This document shows, piece after piece, positions 11,513-26,000 of a stretch of 64,000 bases of DNA; position 1 is the first letter of the stretch; each line of letters starts with the position of its first letter. The notes beneath the pieces were generated by a model, which saw only the letters and a list, made by a program, of their open reading frames with translations, did not search any database and was not told the origin of the DNA. Position numbers and translations under genes: made by a program. The stretch is from Sialis fuliginosa (lineage: Eukaryota; Arthropoda; Insecta; Megaloptera; Sialidae), in the NCBI GenBank assembly GCA_961205875.1, contig OY540810.1:23746001-23810000 (forward strand), read 5' to 3'.

Positions 11513-13462
11513 TTTTTATGAATAGTAGAAAAATAATTAATTCTAATAATAAGCATGTAATACTTGGAAAAAATGTTTCCCTTATGATAATGTTTAAAAG
11601 AAAATGAGAAAAAATATACGTTTTGGATAATGGTTTTTATATTTGAAGACTTAACACAATTCAATGTACAGTATTACATTTATTGATAATAGAATATCGA
11701 AAGTAATTTTTATAGGATTATATTATCAACAAAAGATAACAAAAAATATATACATCACTGCATCTATAAAATAAAATAATTGGATTTGAGTTCAGCGGCT
11801 TTTCGATTTGACAATGTTGAATTGGAAATGTAGAATTTATATATATTAAACTTTAAACACTTATCAATGGCATTTCACTATATCAAGCTTAATTGTGGGT
11901 AGTGATTTGTCTTCTTTTATACGCTTTTAAATTGTAGTAAAGTAAGTTGAACACTTTGTAATTTGCTATGAAACTTCGACAATACCTATAAAAAGTTAAA
12001 ACAAAATTTATAAATTACTCACCTACCATCTTAGGATTCATTTTAACGTAACTTTTAAAAGTAATACACTTTTTTACATTCCTAGAAGATAATTATCATT
12101 AATCAACAGAGCTATGAACATAGCTGTGTTAGTACCTATAGTTTTCAAGTTGTATATTATTGTTTTTTTCACAGATGTAGAAGAAGAAAGATACCTTCTA
12201 TGTCTCAATGGTTAAAAAAAAACGAAGTATAAAAACCTTAGTTATATTATTTAATTTTAACAATAAATATAGTTATTATACATAATAGTAATCAATATAT
12301 TTACAATTTTATCATCAAGATTTTATTACATTTATAATTTTTATAAATAAAGTATTTAAATTTATATGTTATTTGGTTATAACGAGTAGCATAACTCCAG
12401 TATTATTGTCTTAACTCATTATAATAAGTATAAATGCACATATATTTCTTTCATTTTCTTATAGTCCAGCCATATACATATACCAAATATTTATAGGAAT
12501 GTTATGCAACCTGACAATTTTACATACAAAAATATTTTTTTTTTTTTATAAAATATGAAATACAATATTATAAATAGATTTTATTGAATAAATACATACT
12601 ATATAGTAGAACTATTAATTAAAAAAATAATAATCTCAATAACAGCCCAACAAAGTTAATATTTTATTGGTTTGATATTTAATTATACATACATTACAGA
12701 ATGTTAAGAAAATTATAAAACTTCAAATAATTCAGCACGAATACTTTTGACGAAGGACCGAATTAAATATTACTTATTCACGGGCCAGCAACGTCTTACT
12801 TTACACTTTACATTAAATGTTAAAAATTTTATATTTGGCAAATTTTTCATCCTTCAAACAGTTGAGTTCGCAAAAAACCGAACCATTTTATAAAATCGAT
12901 GTTGAAGAAAAATGACAATAAAAATTCTCTTAATTGGAAATGGAGCTTTATATAACATGGGCAACTATTTCTTTTAATTTTATAATGTATATTTCATTCA
13001 TTACTTTAGTTTATATTAGAAAAAAACTACGCACGAATTTTCATTGTCAATCTGTTATTTTTTTAAACCATCCACGTTTTAGTTACAATTAGTTGTTAAT
13101 TTAATAGCAATATTATAAAATAACCATCAATCTTCAGAAACATATTTCAGTAAAGTAGTCACATAATTCAGAGATGGTAGAGTAAGTAAAATTCGATTAT
13201 TATAATCACTGCTTAATTAATATTAAAATTTAATATAGAACACATACTGCCATCTCTTGAACTTATCACCAACTATCTCGGTTAAAATTACATTATAACT
13301 ATCATTTTATAACAGTTTCAGAACCGATTTTAGGATTAGACAAAAGAGGAATTAAATTATTTTCTATCTAAATTTAAAAAATCAATCTTCCAAGTAACAA
13401 CTTATCTTAAGCTTAGGTATTTATCACGAATTTAAATTTAAAAAAAAACTATTCATAACACA
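11513..13462. other. Intergenic, no gene seen
   Basis: AT-rich DNA. I see no exon, RNA gene or bounded mobile element. Confidence 0.35.
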
Positions 13463-13561
13463 TGTATTATATAACAAACAACAGACAAAAACTATGGTTA
13501 TGACTTATCAAATACAAATCCCCTAACCATAAAAATTGTAAGAGTTTAGATGTATTATATA
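13463..13561 (-). mobile_element. 77-bp retro-inserted fragment with 11-bp target duplication (short copy of the 61-kb ribozyme element)
   Basis: Positions 13474-13550 match 61080-61153, without a visible mismatch over about 73 bp. They are flanked by TGTATTATATA at 13463-13473 and 13551-13561. On the minus strand the inserted copy begins TCTAAACTCTTAC, only 2 nt downstream of the cleavage position predicted from the hammerhead-like core of the longer copy at 61080-61205. It ends at the same GTTGTTTGT end. It appears to be a separate insertion of a ribozyme-trimmed RNA, probably by a Penelope-like machinery. Confidence 0.6.
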
Positions 13562-13595
13562 CAATCAAAAAATGTTGTTGAAATTTGCCAAAATC

Positions 13596-14237
13596 CTTGG
13601 CAAATGATACAGCGTTGAAACGTCGCCGCGGCAACGTTGATTATTCAAAATGAGCCTGACACTTTACCAACGTTAAAACTTCGCGTCATCGTTGAAAATT
13701 CAAACTGTGCAAACGAATAAGCCTGGTACTTTAGCTAACGCCAAAACACCTCGTCGACCTTGAAAATTCAAACCGTGTAAATGAAGATAGCGCACACCCA
13801 TCTAGGAAATACCAGTGTTGCTTTTTCGATATTGGTCCCAGCCAATCTTCAGATACCGAGCTTTGGTCACCTATTCTTTACCCAAGATTGGGCCAACTCT
13901 GGGCCAGCCTTAGTACGACAACGAAAGTTATCATTTGTATCTTGGCCCCTTTGTAATTTCCTACATGGGTATAAGCGTAAATATCTTATATTAAAGGTGT
14001 AGCAATTCTCACAATTAAAACAAATCAAATCTGCTAGCCTACACTTCTATCTTCCTAAAAATGTGCATATTCTTTGTCGGGTTTGATTAAGATTATATGT
14101 TATGCATTACATGTTTGGCCAGGTTTCGAATCTTGCCGCCTGTGTGCAGTGTCAAAATGCGGTAGTGGCTGAAATGCCAGGCTCATTCGTTTACATGATT
14201 TGAACACGCAACGTTCAACGCTGTGTTATTTGCCAAG
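13596..14237. mobile_element. Non-autonomous DNA transposon with 28-bp inverted ends and subterminal repeats
   Basis: The ends are CTTGGCAAATGATACAGCGT at 13596 and, inverted, ACGCTGTGTTATTTGCCAAG at 14237, continuing into GAAACG/CGTTCAAC. Inside the left end, units with AAAATTCAAACYGTG and GCCTGGTACTTTA occur two or three times, and one reappears inverted near the right end (CCAGGCTCATTCG). The 642-bp interior has no transposase. No target duplication was recognised, so the superfamily is open. Confidence 0.65.
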
Positions 14238-14567
14238 TCTCTTCTCTGTATGTATGATACATGTGTATTATTTAATGTTAAATATGTACCTATTATATGA
14301 TAGATTATTTTATACGGTAGCAAAATTTTATTATTTCCTTTATTTAAAGTTATGATGTATTTATATTTTACTATACAATGTAATTAAGAGAAAAAAGAAG
14401 AACTTTCGCTGCAGAACATATTGTAATTCTTTTGTCTAGATCCCATAAAATAAAATCGGTGTCGAACAGTTAATGTTTGTAACATATTTACATGTAACAT
14501 AAACACGACATGTTAGTAAACAAATAAATACAGATTAAATATCCATCGTTATCAATTGCTATCTTCT

Positions 14568-15095
14568 TCATCTAACCACCGTAGTTGTCGTGTGACATCC
14601 TTTAATGGTAGACCGTGTTGATCCCATCCGGTGTATCGAAGAATGCGACATGGGCAAGTTGTTCGCATGCCCCCCGAGCAATGTACGTTCCTTTGAGTGC
14701 TTCTTCGAGCTGAATAGAGAGCACATTAGTAACTCTCTCATACCTTTCCTGAAATTCCTCGAGAGGAAAGCGTACAGGATTGGGTTCACTCCCGAGTTGA
14801 AGTACGAGAGGAGGAAGGTGAGCGGTGTGAAAAGAGTACTGAAGTTGCTATCGCCTCTGTAATCGTTTGACCAGTACTGCCACATCTTGCGAGCGTGGTA
14901 AGGCAGGTTGCAGATACCGAATGTGAGTACAACAACGATTAGCATGCGAATAACGCCGCGTCTTGCACGAAGGACGTTTTGAGATGATGTCGAATGCGTC
15001 GTGTAGATAGAGTGGCTAGTAGCAGCTACGGGAGGTGTTCTTGATGCTCGCCATGTGCATGCGGTGGCTGCAGTACCTCCTTCACTTACAAACAC
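14568..15095 (-). CDS. TrissinR: Receptor last exon: TM6, TM7, C-terminal tail
   Basis: The acceptor TTTTACCAG ends at 15096. The exon opens VFVSEGGTAATACTW in phase 0 and ends at a TGA (14570-14568). TM6 and TM7 are intact, with CNLP replacing the more usual CWxP. The tail ends in CHTTTTVVR. The reading frame starts with GTG after the splice site, so it should not be read as a separate gene start. Confidence 0.85.
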   Translation of the reverse strand: MFVSEGGTAATACTWRASRTPPVAATSHSIYTTHSTSSQNVLRARRGVIRMLIVVVLTFGICNLPYHARKMWQYWSNDYRGDSNFSTLFTPLTFLLSYFNSGVNPILYAFLSRNFRKGMRELLMCSLFSSKKHSKERTLLGGHANNLPMSHSSIHRMGSTRSTIKGCHTTTTVVR

Positions 15096-18000
15096 CTGGT
15101 AAAAGACAAGAAATTAATCAATACATCGATCAATCGAAATTTAAAGTTCGTGTCATCATAAAATTTTACAGAATTCACGTTTCATTTACACAGCTAATAC
15201 AAGTTTATTTTGGCTTAATTCATAGGGTGATATAAAGGAACAGTAATTAATTTCGAAATCTTGCTTATTTTCGAAGTAGTGCCGGTAGGTCAAATATTAT
15301 CGTTTTTTGAACTTATAGGGATTAGGTTAGGGGTAATTTTATGTCATTGAATGTTTTCGGTTGATTAAATTGAAAAATTGACATTTCTCCGCAATTTTGC
15401 AAATTTTACGAGACGTCTGATTTTTTTCCAAATTTTAAGATAACTATTTTTAGGAAATTTTCTCAATTAAAACACTGAAAAAAAATTAGATCAGATTATA
15501 GGCGATTGTTTAAGCTTTAATTTTCTTATTTTTTTCTTTTCTGTATGACCGAAATTAGTCCTTTTAGGTCATACATTTTTCATTTAAACTCGAATATCGC
15601 AGCACGAACCATGGTGTGGTTATAAAATACGTTCATTAACATACAAATAATACTGAATTCGAAAAATATATAAATGTTTCTTCAATTTTTATCTCCTATA
15701 GGATTAGCTAAAAATTAAGTGAGTGCATATTTGCATTTTAGAATTAAAAATATCTGCCACGGGAGCCTTGGGACTTACTTATACGTAATACTGACAAATT
15801 ATAAAAGATAGAATGAAAAAATATAGAATAAAAATGACTAGGACATAAATTATGGAAAATAATATTCTCTACAGCTTGGGACTTTCTTATACGTAATACT
15901 GACAAATTAATAAAAGATAGAATGAAAGAATATAGAATAAAAATGAATATGACATTAATTATAGAAAATAATATTCTCTACAACATGTATTAAATAATTT
16001 TTAACGACTAATGATAAAAGAATGAAATTTTATATTAAGGATTAATTTTCATCTGGGAAGACAACCACCTATATTTTAAAACGATCACTGAATTTGATTT
16101 ATGATTTAGCCAGAAATATTTTTTTTACATAATTAATTCAATCTATGTAATACGTATAAAAAAATCCCATGCCACTCATGACAGATATATTTCTTCTCTG
16201 TTATGAACCATTTGAAATGTAATTATAATTTTTTTTTCATTTTTTTTTATGAATAGAATATAAATTATAAATAATAATATCACCTATAATTTTTAACTTC
16301 GACATTTTTCTCTAATTAAAACTGTTTCAAAAATAATTAGAAAATTTTTAAAATCGACATCAGTAGACATCCGTAGGAGGTTTTCTACCAAACAAAAATT
16401 AATTTTAAATATAAAACTTCACCCTTCTTCGATTTGTAGTATTTGAGTTACATCGTCTACAGACCGACACACAGATATCATGACGAAAATAATCAGAATG
16501 GATTTAGGGAAGGTCAGAATGGATAATTCCATCAAAATCCGTATTTTGGAAAAAATGGTTTTATTATACTTACTTATAGGTACTATATGTAAATATATTT
16601 CATATACACAGGTATAAGAATAAAAAAATCGGCAGCTTATTGATTATCCTATACGTAAAATATAACGACGAAATAGAAGGTACTTTAAATGCTTCTGTTA
16701 GTTTTTTAGTCTCTATTAATATTGAACTTATTAATATTGATAGACACTATAAATATAATTCAAGATGCGTCTGATTAACTACATAAACTACTGTATTGAT
16801 GAACAAAAGTGCCTACAATTGATTTACGAATAAGCAATCCAATTGTTCTATATATTCAATATCTACGGTAAAGAAATTAAATCTCTTCAAGCTAAAAATA
16901 AAGTACGATTTTGTATTCATGTGTACAATATGAAAGACTACATAACAATACCTTTATTAGTTTTCTGATATAGCTATAGAAGTGACCTATGTATATGGCA
17001 GAGAAGAAGGTCTTATACGATTTACAATATTATTGACATATTTTATCTATTATGTTCATACAGCTTGAATAATCTAGTATAAATTCTGTCAAAATTCTAT
17101 AGAAAAACTCAATATATTTTTAGAAGACATATATTTTCTAAAAGTAATATCATTGTTCAAACAATCTGACGCAGTTATTTTTATTTTTTTTCATTCGGAT
17201 GAATCTTTTTTGATAAAAAAATGTACAGTTAGTGCACAGTATAGAAGTTTTACAAATCTTGTATAAAATAGTTTTTACATTTTTGATATAAAAATATACT
17301 AAAAATAAATCTTCATTAAATAATTAGGTTGTGTAAACATGCGCTGGTTATATTTAACTCAATTTAATTGATGGCCTAATAACGGTAGAATATTTTAAGG
17401 TTGGTTTCTTTGATCTAACAATATGACGTAACTAGGGTATGTGTGTATGTGTTTTTTATTTTAATTTACTAATGCATTTCAACAGCTGTTACGAATCAAA
17501 AGCATATTTATGTACGTATTTCGTTAGTTATTGTTATTTGGTATAATTTCAACAGTTTTTTTTCTTTATATTTTTTCACTTTTAGTGTTCCATACTGAAA
17601 TTGGAAATAAGGAAGAATTATAGAATCAATCTGTCTTTCTGTCACAGTTTTCTAACTACTGAACTGTTTTACTTAGATAGATAGATAGATAGATAAATTT
17701 ATCAAAAGAAAGCTGATAATTCAATAAATTTTTTTTTGTTATTATTAAAACCGTCCTTTAACGAATTTAAAAAAATCGTGAATATATTTTGTCCCGACCT
17801 ACTCAAGTGCCCATATTTCCGAGAGAGATCACGAGAAAATGATTAATACTTTCTACAATTACTTTTTACTTTTTTATACATACATGAAATGTACTGTATA
17901 AATAACAAGAAAAAATTCGAACACGAGATTTTAACGGAATTACACATTTTGAGGGTCCCTGAATCACGTACGACATTATCGCAATGACGTCTGTATGTGT

Positions 18001-21000
18001 GTGTCTGTGAACGCTCTACAGCCAAAACGGCGAGACTAACAAACATAAAATTTTAAACTTAAGGTTTTTGTATTCTAGATGTGCACCTGTTATTTTGAAA
18101 AACCATCACTAAACCGGAAACGGATGTTTACTGAAGTCAATTTTTGAATTTTTCGAATTATTTTTAAAACGGCGCGCAGTAGAAAAAAATGTTTTAGATT
18201 AAATAGATGTATAGAAATACTAATGTAATGTAAGAAAGTGTTAACTTATGTAATTTATTCTGTATCATGATGTATAAAAAAGTCTTGTGTCCACCAGGGC
18301 AGTTTATTTTTACTGTGATAGAGTTTATATGAACGAATAGTAATGATTATCATACCAAAATTGATACGATATTTAGAAGAAATAATGTTCTTAATACAAG
18401 GAAATAATTAAATAGTACATATGTATATCTATAATCTACATATATGTAGTTAATAGAACAACAACATTTTAAAATATATTGACATTACATATATTTAAAA
18501 AAATGCAGTCAACAATATTTATATTGTAATAAAGGTAGTTTATTAAATATTAAAATATTAGTGGTACCTACTAAAATTTAAAAAACATATTTTTCAACAT
18601 ACTCGGTTCTTAAGACGCCCCTGGACTATAACCTATTTAACTCAACGATTAAGGAAGGTATAATCCGTCTAATCCGTCTAATCACTGGTAGATCTGCGTC
18701 AACTACATGTTGAGAACAACTGCCTAGAAATTAGTTTGATCAATTTAGTTCTGACCCAATATTAGTTATCGTTTGAGAATATATGCAATGTACACGTACA
18801 AGGGTTGTTAGAGATATGACATGTAGTCATATGAAACTTATAAGGCATTTTGATTTTAAGAAAAAACATAAAAATTATAATTAAAACAAGGGTTATATAA
18901 AATTGCACTAAAAATTTGATAGTATGCACTTTGTACACTCGAACATAAATTTTAATACTTTGCACTAAATTTTAACTCGTATTGTTTTAAATAAATAAAA
19001 AATTAATAAAACCAATGTTAATTTTTTTATTCGAAAATATATATAAAGGGAAATTTAAGTAATTTAGGGGGGTCGGGATATGTAAGTCACACGAACTGTC
19101 CTTGGTTAAGGCAATTTATTGGGGCGAAAGGAGATTGGTAAGTTTTGGTTAGGTTAAAATATAGAAAATTACAAAATTTACAATAAATACATCACACATA
19201 TGTAATAAATAATCATCAAAAATATCAAAACATTAATGGGATCATTTAGTGCAAAGTTTTAATTTTTAGTGGAAACTATTTACTCAAAGTGACATAATTT
19301 GTTTTATGTTCATATACAATATACATATTAGTTTTATGTTGAATAATTTATTTCTCGTCCAATATATTTGTATTAATGAAAACGATTAAAAAAAAGTGTT
19401 GATGATTTAAAAAAAATACATTTAAATACAAGCCTTAAAACAATATAATAATATCCGAAATAAATATTAATAATATTACGGTTCATATAATATCCTTAAT
19501 GGAAACAAATTCAATTATCTTTGATATTTACATGTAAACGTATATTAATTAAGTTTGTAAATTACTTATATTGTGATAACTTTGACTTACAATCAGCGTA
19601 AGTTACTTAAACTAAATAAATACACCATAACCACAAGAAAACAATGTCACCCAACACAGTTTTCCAGTAGTAAGTACAAGTTTAGTAATTTTGTTTAAAA
19701 GTAAAAACTATACAGTGGCGAACTAACAATAAGAAAGGTTGGTATACCCGTGCGGAATGTTAGTTATGCAACTCTCCCCTTTTTAATATTAAAAAAATGT
19801 TATGAAAATATTTGATAAGCAAAAAAAGTCCCCATTATTCAATATTTTGTATTGATAAAATATCTTTGTATTATATAACACTTCTACCTATTGCAAACTA
19901 ATCAGAACACCAAAAAAAGATTTAAAAATGCATGTAGCTTTATTTTCTTATTGTTTGGTTTGCTATTACTAGAATGCAGTTAAGAAGAAATAATATGAAT
20001 ATAAAGTATACACGATATATTGTACGTAAAAAACATTAATTTTCATCATTTCAAAATTTAATTTAAAACAATTACATTAAATTGTGTCACGAGCGTGACC
20101 CGCCGTGCGTGAGTAAAAAATAGGATTCGTAAGCGTGCGTAATTGTGAATATTTTTTTGTAACCGTGAGTGAGTGGGCGTGACTAAAAATTTTTCTCTTG
20201 TGAGCGTGTGTGATTGTGAGCATAAATTACTCACACGCCCAAGTGGACCCCCTCCCACCTTCTTAGTTTGCCACCGATACTATCTAGAAATGTATAAGTA
20301 CTCTATATGTAACTGTATGTAGGTACATATATTCTATTTGAATAAAGGAATAATTATAAAAATGAGGAAAACATTAACTTCTTTTTATGTATCAATATTG
20401 AAAAAATTAAATTAAAAACATACATATATTTACATTAAACAGAATACAGACATATTATTGATATAATGAGAAATCTTAATAAGATAAAAGGAATTATTAG
20501 ATTAAAAAAACATATTACGTCCAAATGAAAAACGGAAATAATGGCGTACGTTTTTAGTACATTTGAACACGGAAATATGAAATTCTTAGCGTATAAGATC
20601 TCATAAAGAAAATACCATTTCATTACAACGTTCGAATCTATAGCATTGAAAAATAAATTCAACGGAAAGTGAAGGTCCTTTTTTTTGTACGTTATATATT
20701 ATTGGTATCGGTTTCAGTTACTTTGAAAGTTTTTTTTGCTGTTAAATATATATGTGTGTACAATTTTGATTCTATACATTTATTTTCAAACTTTATAAGT
20801 GTTTTATATCAAGAAATCTCAAGATTGTCAACTCTGTATTTATTTCAAACAAGTTTTTCGATTTTATTTTTGTATATTTGATTGTGAGGTTCGGTTTATT
20901 TTTCCACTGACAGAAATGATAGAACATCAATTTTTCAAATATTTTAGTTAATATTTCACTAGAAACATTTTTATACACTAAAGTTAAATATCATCTGGAC

Positions 21001-23062
21001 ATGAAAAAATATGTGTAACATAAATAAATACACAGAATAATATCTGCTATAAAAAAGTTATATTGGTACGTGTCGACATGAAAATAGAGATAACATACTA
21101 GGTTCATATTTAAGACCGTATTAAATCATAATATATAAAATATATTATTATTTTTATTATTATAATAATACCATACGCATTGAAGTAACCTTCATGGCGC
21201 AGGTGCAGTGTTCAAAGCTTTGGGCGTCCCAATATTTTAAGGGAAAAAATGTTGGGTTTAGTTTTTAAACTAGTTATAAAAATATGTTATATTATAATTA
21301 TTTACCTATTTTTTGACGTATTTTCGATCTATAATCAAATTATAATAATTTCTAAATGTTTAAAATTACAATATAAAAGACTTCACCGCTATTACTTTTT
21401 TTAACCGAATATTTTTATTACTACACAGACAAAAAAAATTTTGTGAGCCCACTTTTTTTCACATCATTACGTTTTTTATACGTTTCTACAGTTTCCAGTT
21501 ATTGGATATAACAATAATTGTAAGCCTAATCATTTCAATTATTTATTTTTGTTTTAATTAAATCAACCGTTTATTTCCAAATTTAAAATTTTCTTAACAA
21601 AAGTTGTTAATTTAAATATAATTTATAAGATAAAGTACTAATTGATATATCATTCCATTTAAAATTTTTGAATTATCCCCATTTGAAGTTTTGAATTTTT
21701 GATATGCCGCGTATATATGACACTTTAAATTATCCAAATCTCAAATAATCTACATCCAGTGGCGTAATAAGAAAAATTTTCGGGGGGGGGGGGGGGTATG
21801 ATCACAAAAAAGGTCATTCCATTCAAAATTGTAATGATAATTTCATATATTTGAAGAACATTGAATATTCAATGTCTACATCATTAAAAAGTTCGTTATT
21901 TCTACTTTCAAATAAAAATTTAAAAATAATATTTCATTAACATTTAACGAAACTAGAGCACTTTTAGTAAAACCCTAAAATTTGGGAACAAATCGTCATA
22001 TTTTCTAAACAATTGAATGTATGTAAATTTTTTTTTACAAAAGTTTCTTACTTTTTTATGATCTTTAAAATTATCTACTTTTGGATATACCGTTACATTT
22101 GATTTTGCTGAGAAACGAGTATGTACCCCTCAAACTACCCACCAAGGGGGAGTTTTAGGGGGTTAAAAATATTTTCCTGAAATTCTTTAGGGTCGATATA
22201 TGTATATGTTACCGGCAATGTATGTAATTCAGGCATTCTATAGAATTCCTAGGAATTCTATACAATGCCTGACAATTTCAGGCAATGTATGAAATATTTG
22301 TTTAATAGAAATTTATTATATACTTTACCTAGGCATTTTATAGAATCCCTAGGAATTCTATAGAATGCCAAGATAATATTAGGAAATGTATGAAATAAAA
22401 GACAAAATGATATTAATAAAGCAGATATGTAATATTTAATTAATTTTAAAAAGTCCAAATTCATATTATGTAAGATTTAGGTCTTTCATTGTTAAAATAA
22501 CAAAACCACATAAACAATAGTATAACATTTGATATTTATTATAATAAATAAAATAAAATAATCATATTAGTCCAGACGTGTATTAAGTAAGATTTAAGGC
22601 CCTTATTGTAAAAATAACAAATTCACAGAAACAATATACATAGTACATACATTTTTCTTTTATACCTATAACGCGTAAATATAAAATGTTTATTTTGATA
22701 AATAATTCAGTATTGTACCGACAATACTGAATTATAATCTAGAAACCTACCTACAGCTATCGAGAATGAACCAAGATTTTTTTATTGTATACTAGCGCAT
22801 TGGCCCGGTGTTACCCGGAGATATTAATTTAACTAAACATAAAGTAATCATGCCCACACAACAGTTCTATGCTCTGGCATCATAGAAACAAAAGACGCTG
22901 TGCAAAGATTCTGTTTAATCATTTGATGTTAAATCTTAGATTTTCATAAAATATTATTATCCACGATACTGCTCGTAAAAATTATCTGACTATTGGTGAA
23001 AACCGCATTGAAATCGGTTCAGTAACTCCCGAGTCTATAAGCCACACACAAACGAACATTCA

Positions 23063-23093
<31 letters not shown>

Positions 23094-26000
23094 TATAGAT
23101 AGATAGATATATAGATTTGCATCAGTATATTATAACATAAAGTAAGGCAACATCTGTACCTGGACCAAAATTGATCGATTCACCCTATTTATGTTTGTAT
23201 TTCATACATTGCCGGCTATCAATTAGGTATTCTATAGAATGCCTAGGAAATGTATATAATTAAATTCATTTCATACATTGCCGGTAACATATATATTAAA
23301 TGTTTAATCATAAAACTCTATCTTCTATAGTTTAGGCGTAAAACATAGTGGACGGGTGGTCTAGAACACCCGGTATATTCAGTAAAAATTTCAAGTTTTT
23401 AGCTTATATAATTTACGAGATATTTTGCTTTGACTGAAAAAGACACATGGACGTACGGACGAACGACAAAGTGAGATTAGTAGGGTTTCTTCGGAACCCT
23501 AAAAAGTGACAATACACGTAGTTCTACAGCATAAGTTGTTACTGTGCCTCTAGTCTTTTTATATCTAAACGTCGCTTGTTGAACTATTTAGCATGAACTG
23601 ATGTTATTTAATATGTTGTTTTCGGTGATGTTTTTTTGTATGTTGCAACGTATAGTATTCATAAAATGTTTTGAAGCGTATTCAAAGTGGCGTTATTGTT
23701 TTAAACAATCAAAAATTTGATGTTTCTAAAGCACACACCACGTGTCAATTTTGACATATAACATTTTCGCTACCAATAAAAATAAACATAATAAATGTAT
23801 ATTATGTTACCGGTAATATATGAAATCCGGCAATGCACATATAGATTACATGTATGTATGTATATAGTATCTCGATAACATATACACAAATAATAAACAT
23901 TACATATCTGCTTTGAACGAATTTGAGTATGATGTATTCAATACGTTTAATTAAGGTACGTATTGAAGAGCGTTAGTTCCATGTTGAAAAAACGAAATTC
24001 ATCATCTCGGAAGACTAGTTTCATCCGTCATGCCGACACATATCCGTGAAGTGAAAATTTTACACTGACATGAATTTGAAATGGGTTAAAACTTTTATCA
24101 ATATTAAATGAACATACATATATTTACAGCGTAAATATCCTTGTATCATTCACATTCGAAAAATAAATGTAGAATTATAAGGATATATAAAAAAGCAATA
24201 TATGGGTGATTCATGGACGTGTATTTTTTTACTGAATTTTCTTTATTTTACATTTTATGAACAAAATTTGATAATAAAAAAATATTTATAAGCAATCGTT
24301 TATAAAAGTACTAACAGTATAACAGACTGCTTATTTTATATAATTTTTGAAATGTTTTTTAATGAAAATATATACATATATATATATAATATGTATTATG
24401 ATAGTAAACTACCCTAAAGTTTATGATAAATGTGTCAATTAACAAACATGTTTTTTTATTCAATTACACTGAAACTTCGTTATAACGCCCTTAACCGGAT
24501 TGGATTAAAAACGCGTTATAAATGGGATAGTGCAATAGGCCGAAAATAAATTAGAATATAAATATTTTTCCTAAAAATATGTTTAAATGTTGAATCATAA
24601 TTTTATTATCTATATACATACATATATATGAAGCTGAACGTCTCTCAGTCTGTCTGTCTGTCTGTCCGTTTGTGCCCTTATAACTCGTGAATCACGTATC
24701 CGATTTACGTGGTTTCTTTTTTAATTCATAGATGCGTTCTCTGGCCTGGTTATAGGCTATATTTTGTTACGTTTGGTAACATAACAACTAAGCAGTGACG
24801 ATAATAATAAATCAAGTCGGAAAAAAATTGCAGTCGGCGTGCTATTTTGCAATACGCTACCTAAACCGTTCAATATTGAACAAAATACGTAGTAAAGAAT
24901 TGTGTAGAACCAAAAGATCTACAATAAAGTCAGCGACACCATATGTCTAACTTTTATATTTAAACTACAATGACTGCTTTTATTTGAGTTTTGTTTACGT
25001 AGACTTATGACCTGCAAAACATTAATCCTTATCGAAATAAAATTTGGTCGTATAGTTTAGAAAATATCTTGATATATTAATATGGGTATGTACATATTAT
25101 ACGAGCGATGAGAACCCGTGTCGCGGCGTGCGATAAGGATGGAGCGTACCGTGTAGCCGCGGTGTAGAGGGAATGATCACAGGCTGGTATTCTTTTGATT
25201 GTCAATTGTTTATTTTGTTTTCAATAATTAACTTTTAAATTTAAATAGAACAAACATTATTTTTACTCTTTGTTCTGATTCGTTTTTGTTAGATAGGTAA
25301 TTTAAGTGTTGTTTGGTTTTTATTACAATAATAACTAATCGTGTTTGTACTTAATTCAACTATATTTTAAAAAAAATCTAAACAATAATTCCGTAGTCCA
25401 CGTAAAATCACCATTTTTTCGTTAAAGAAATGTTAATTTCAAGAATTTTGATAACAGGTTTTCGTTGTTAACACAAAAGGTGTTAAGTTAATAAACTTTT
25501 GCGCGTTATAAACGGGAATATATGTATATTAATTTACGTGTCAGGGTCGGGATCATGGCAAAAGCGCGTAATAAATGGGATAGCGCTATAAATGGGAGCT
25601 TTATATAGAAGTTTCATTGTATTAATATTTTCTCTGTCGATTTTTACTTTCTTATATAGCCCAGTTACCAGAGGTTTTAATAAAAAAAATAAAAATGAAT
25701 CTTACACAATCAAACTTCTGGAATTAAGTAGGTGTATATGTGTACATTAAAAAATATAAAAAGCAATAAACTTTACATGTACTATAATGGGATTGCAAAG
25801 TTGCAACATATTTTTTCATATCTTTAGCGGTTTTTGCGTAAAATGCTATCTAAACTCAAGCAAACTGCGAGCTGTTATACATAAATGCAGTTAAATTCAA
25901 TTTTTGAAATTTTCTGGGAAACTTTTGCCAATAAATGCTTAAAATTTCATAATTTCGGAATAAATTTAAGGATCAAATTGCGTTTAAAAGAAGTGTTTCA

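Noticed and set aside
14605..14862. Plus-strand 85-codon frame, and the frame at 15035-15235
   Set aside because: Antisense shadows of the receptor's last exon and its splice site.
21752..21796. CAGTGGCGTAATAAG followed by G-tract as a full hAT element
   Set aside because: No matching opposite end or target duplication was found.
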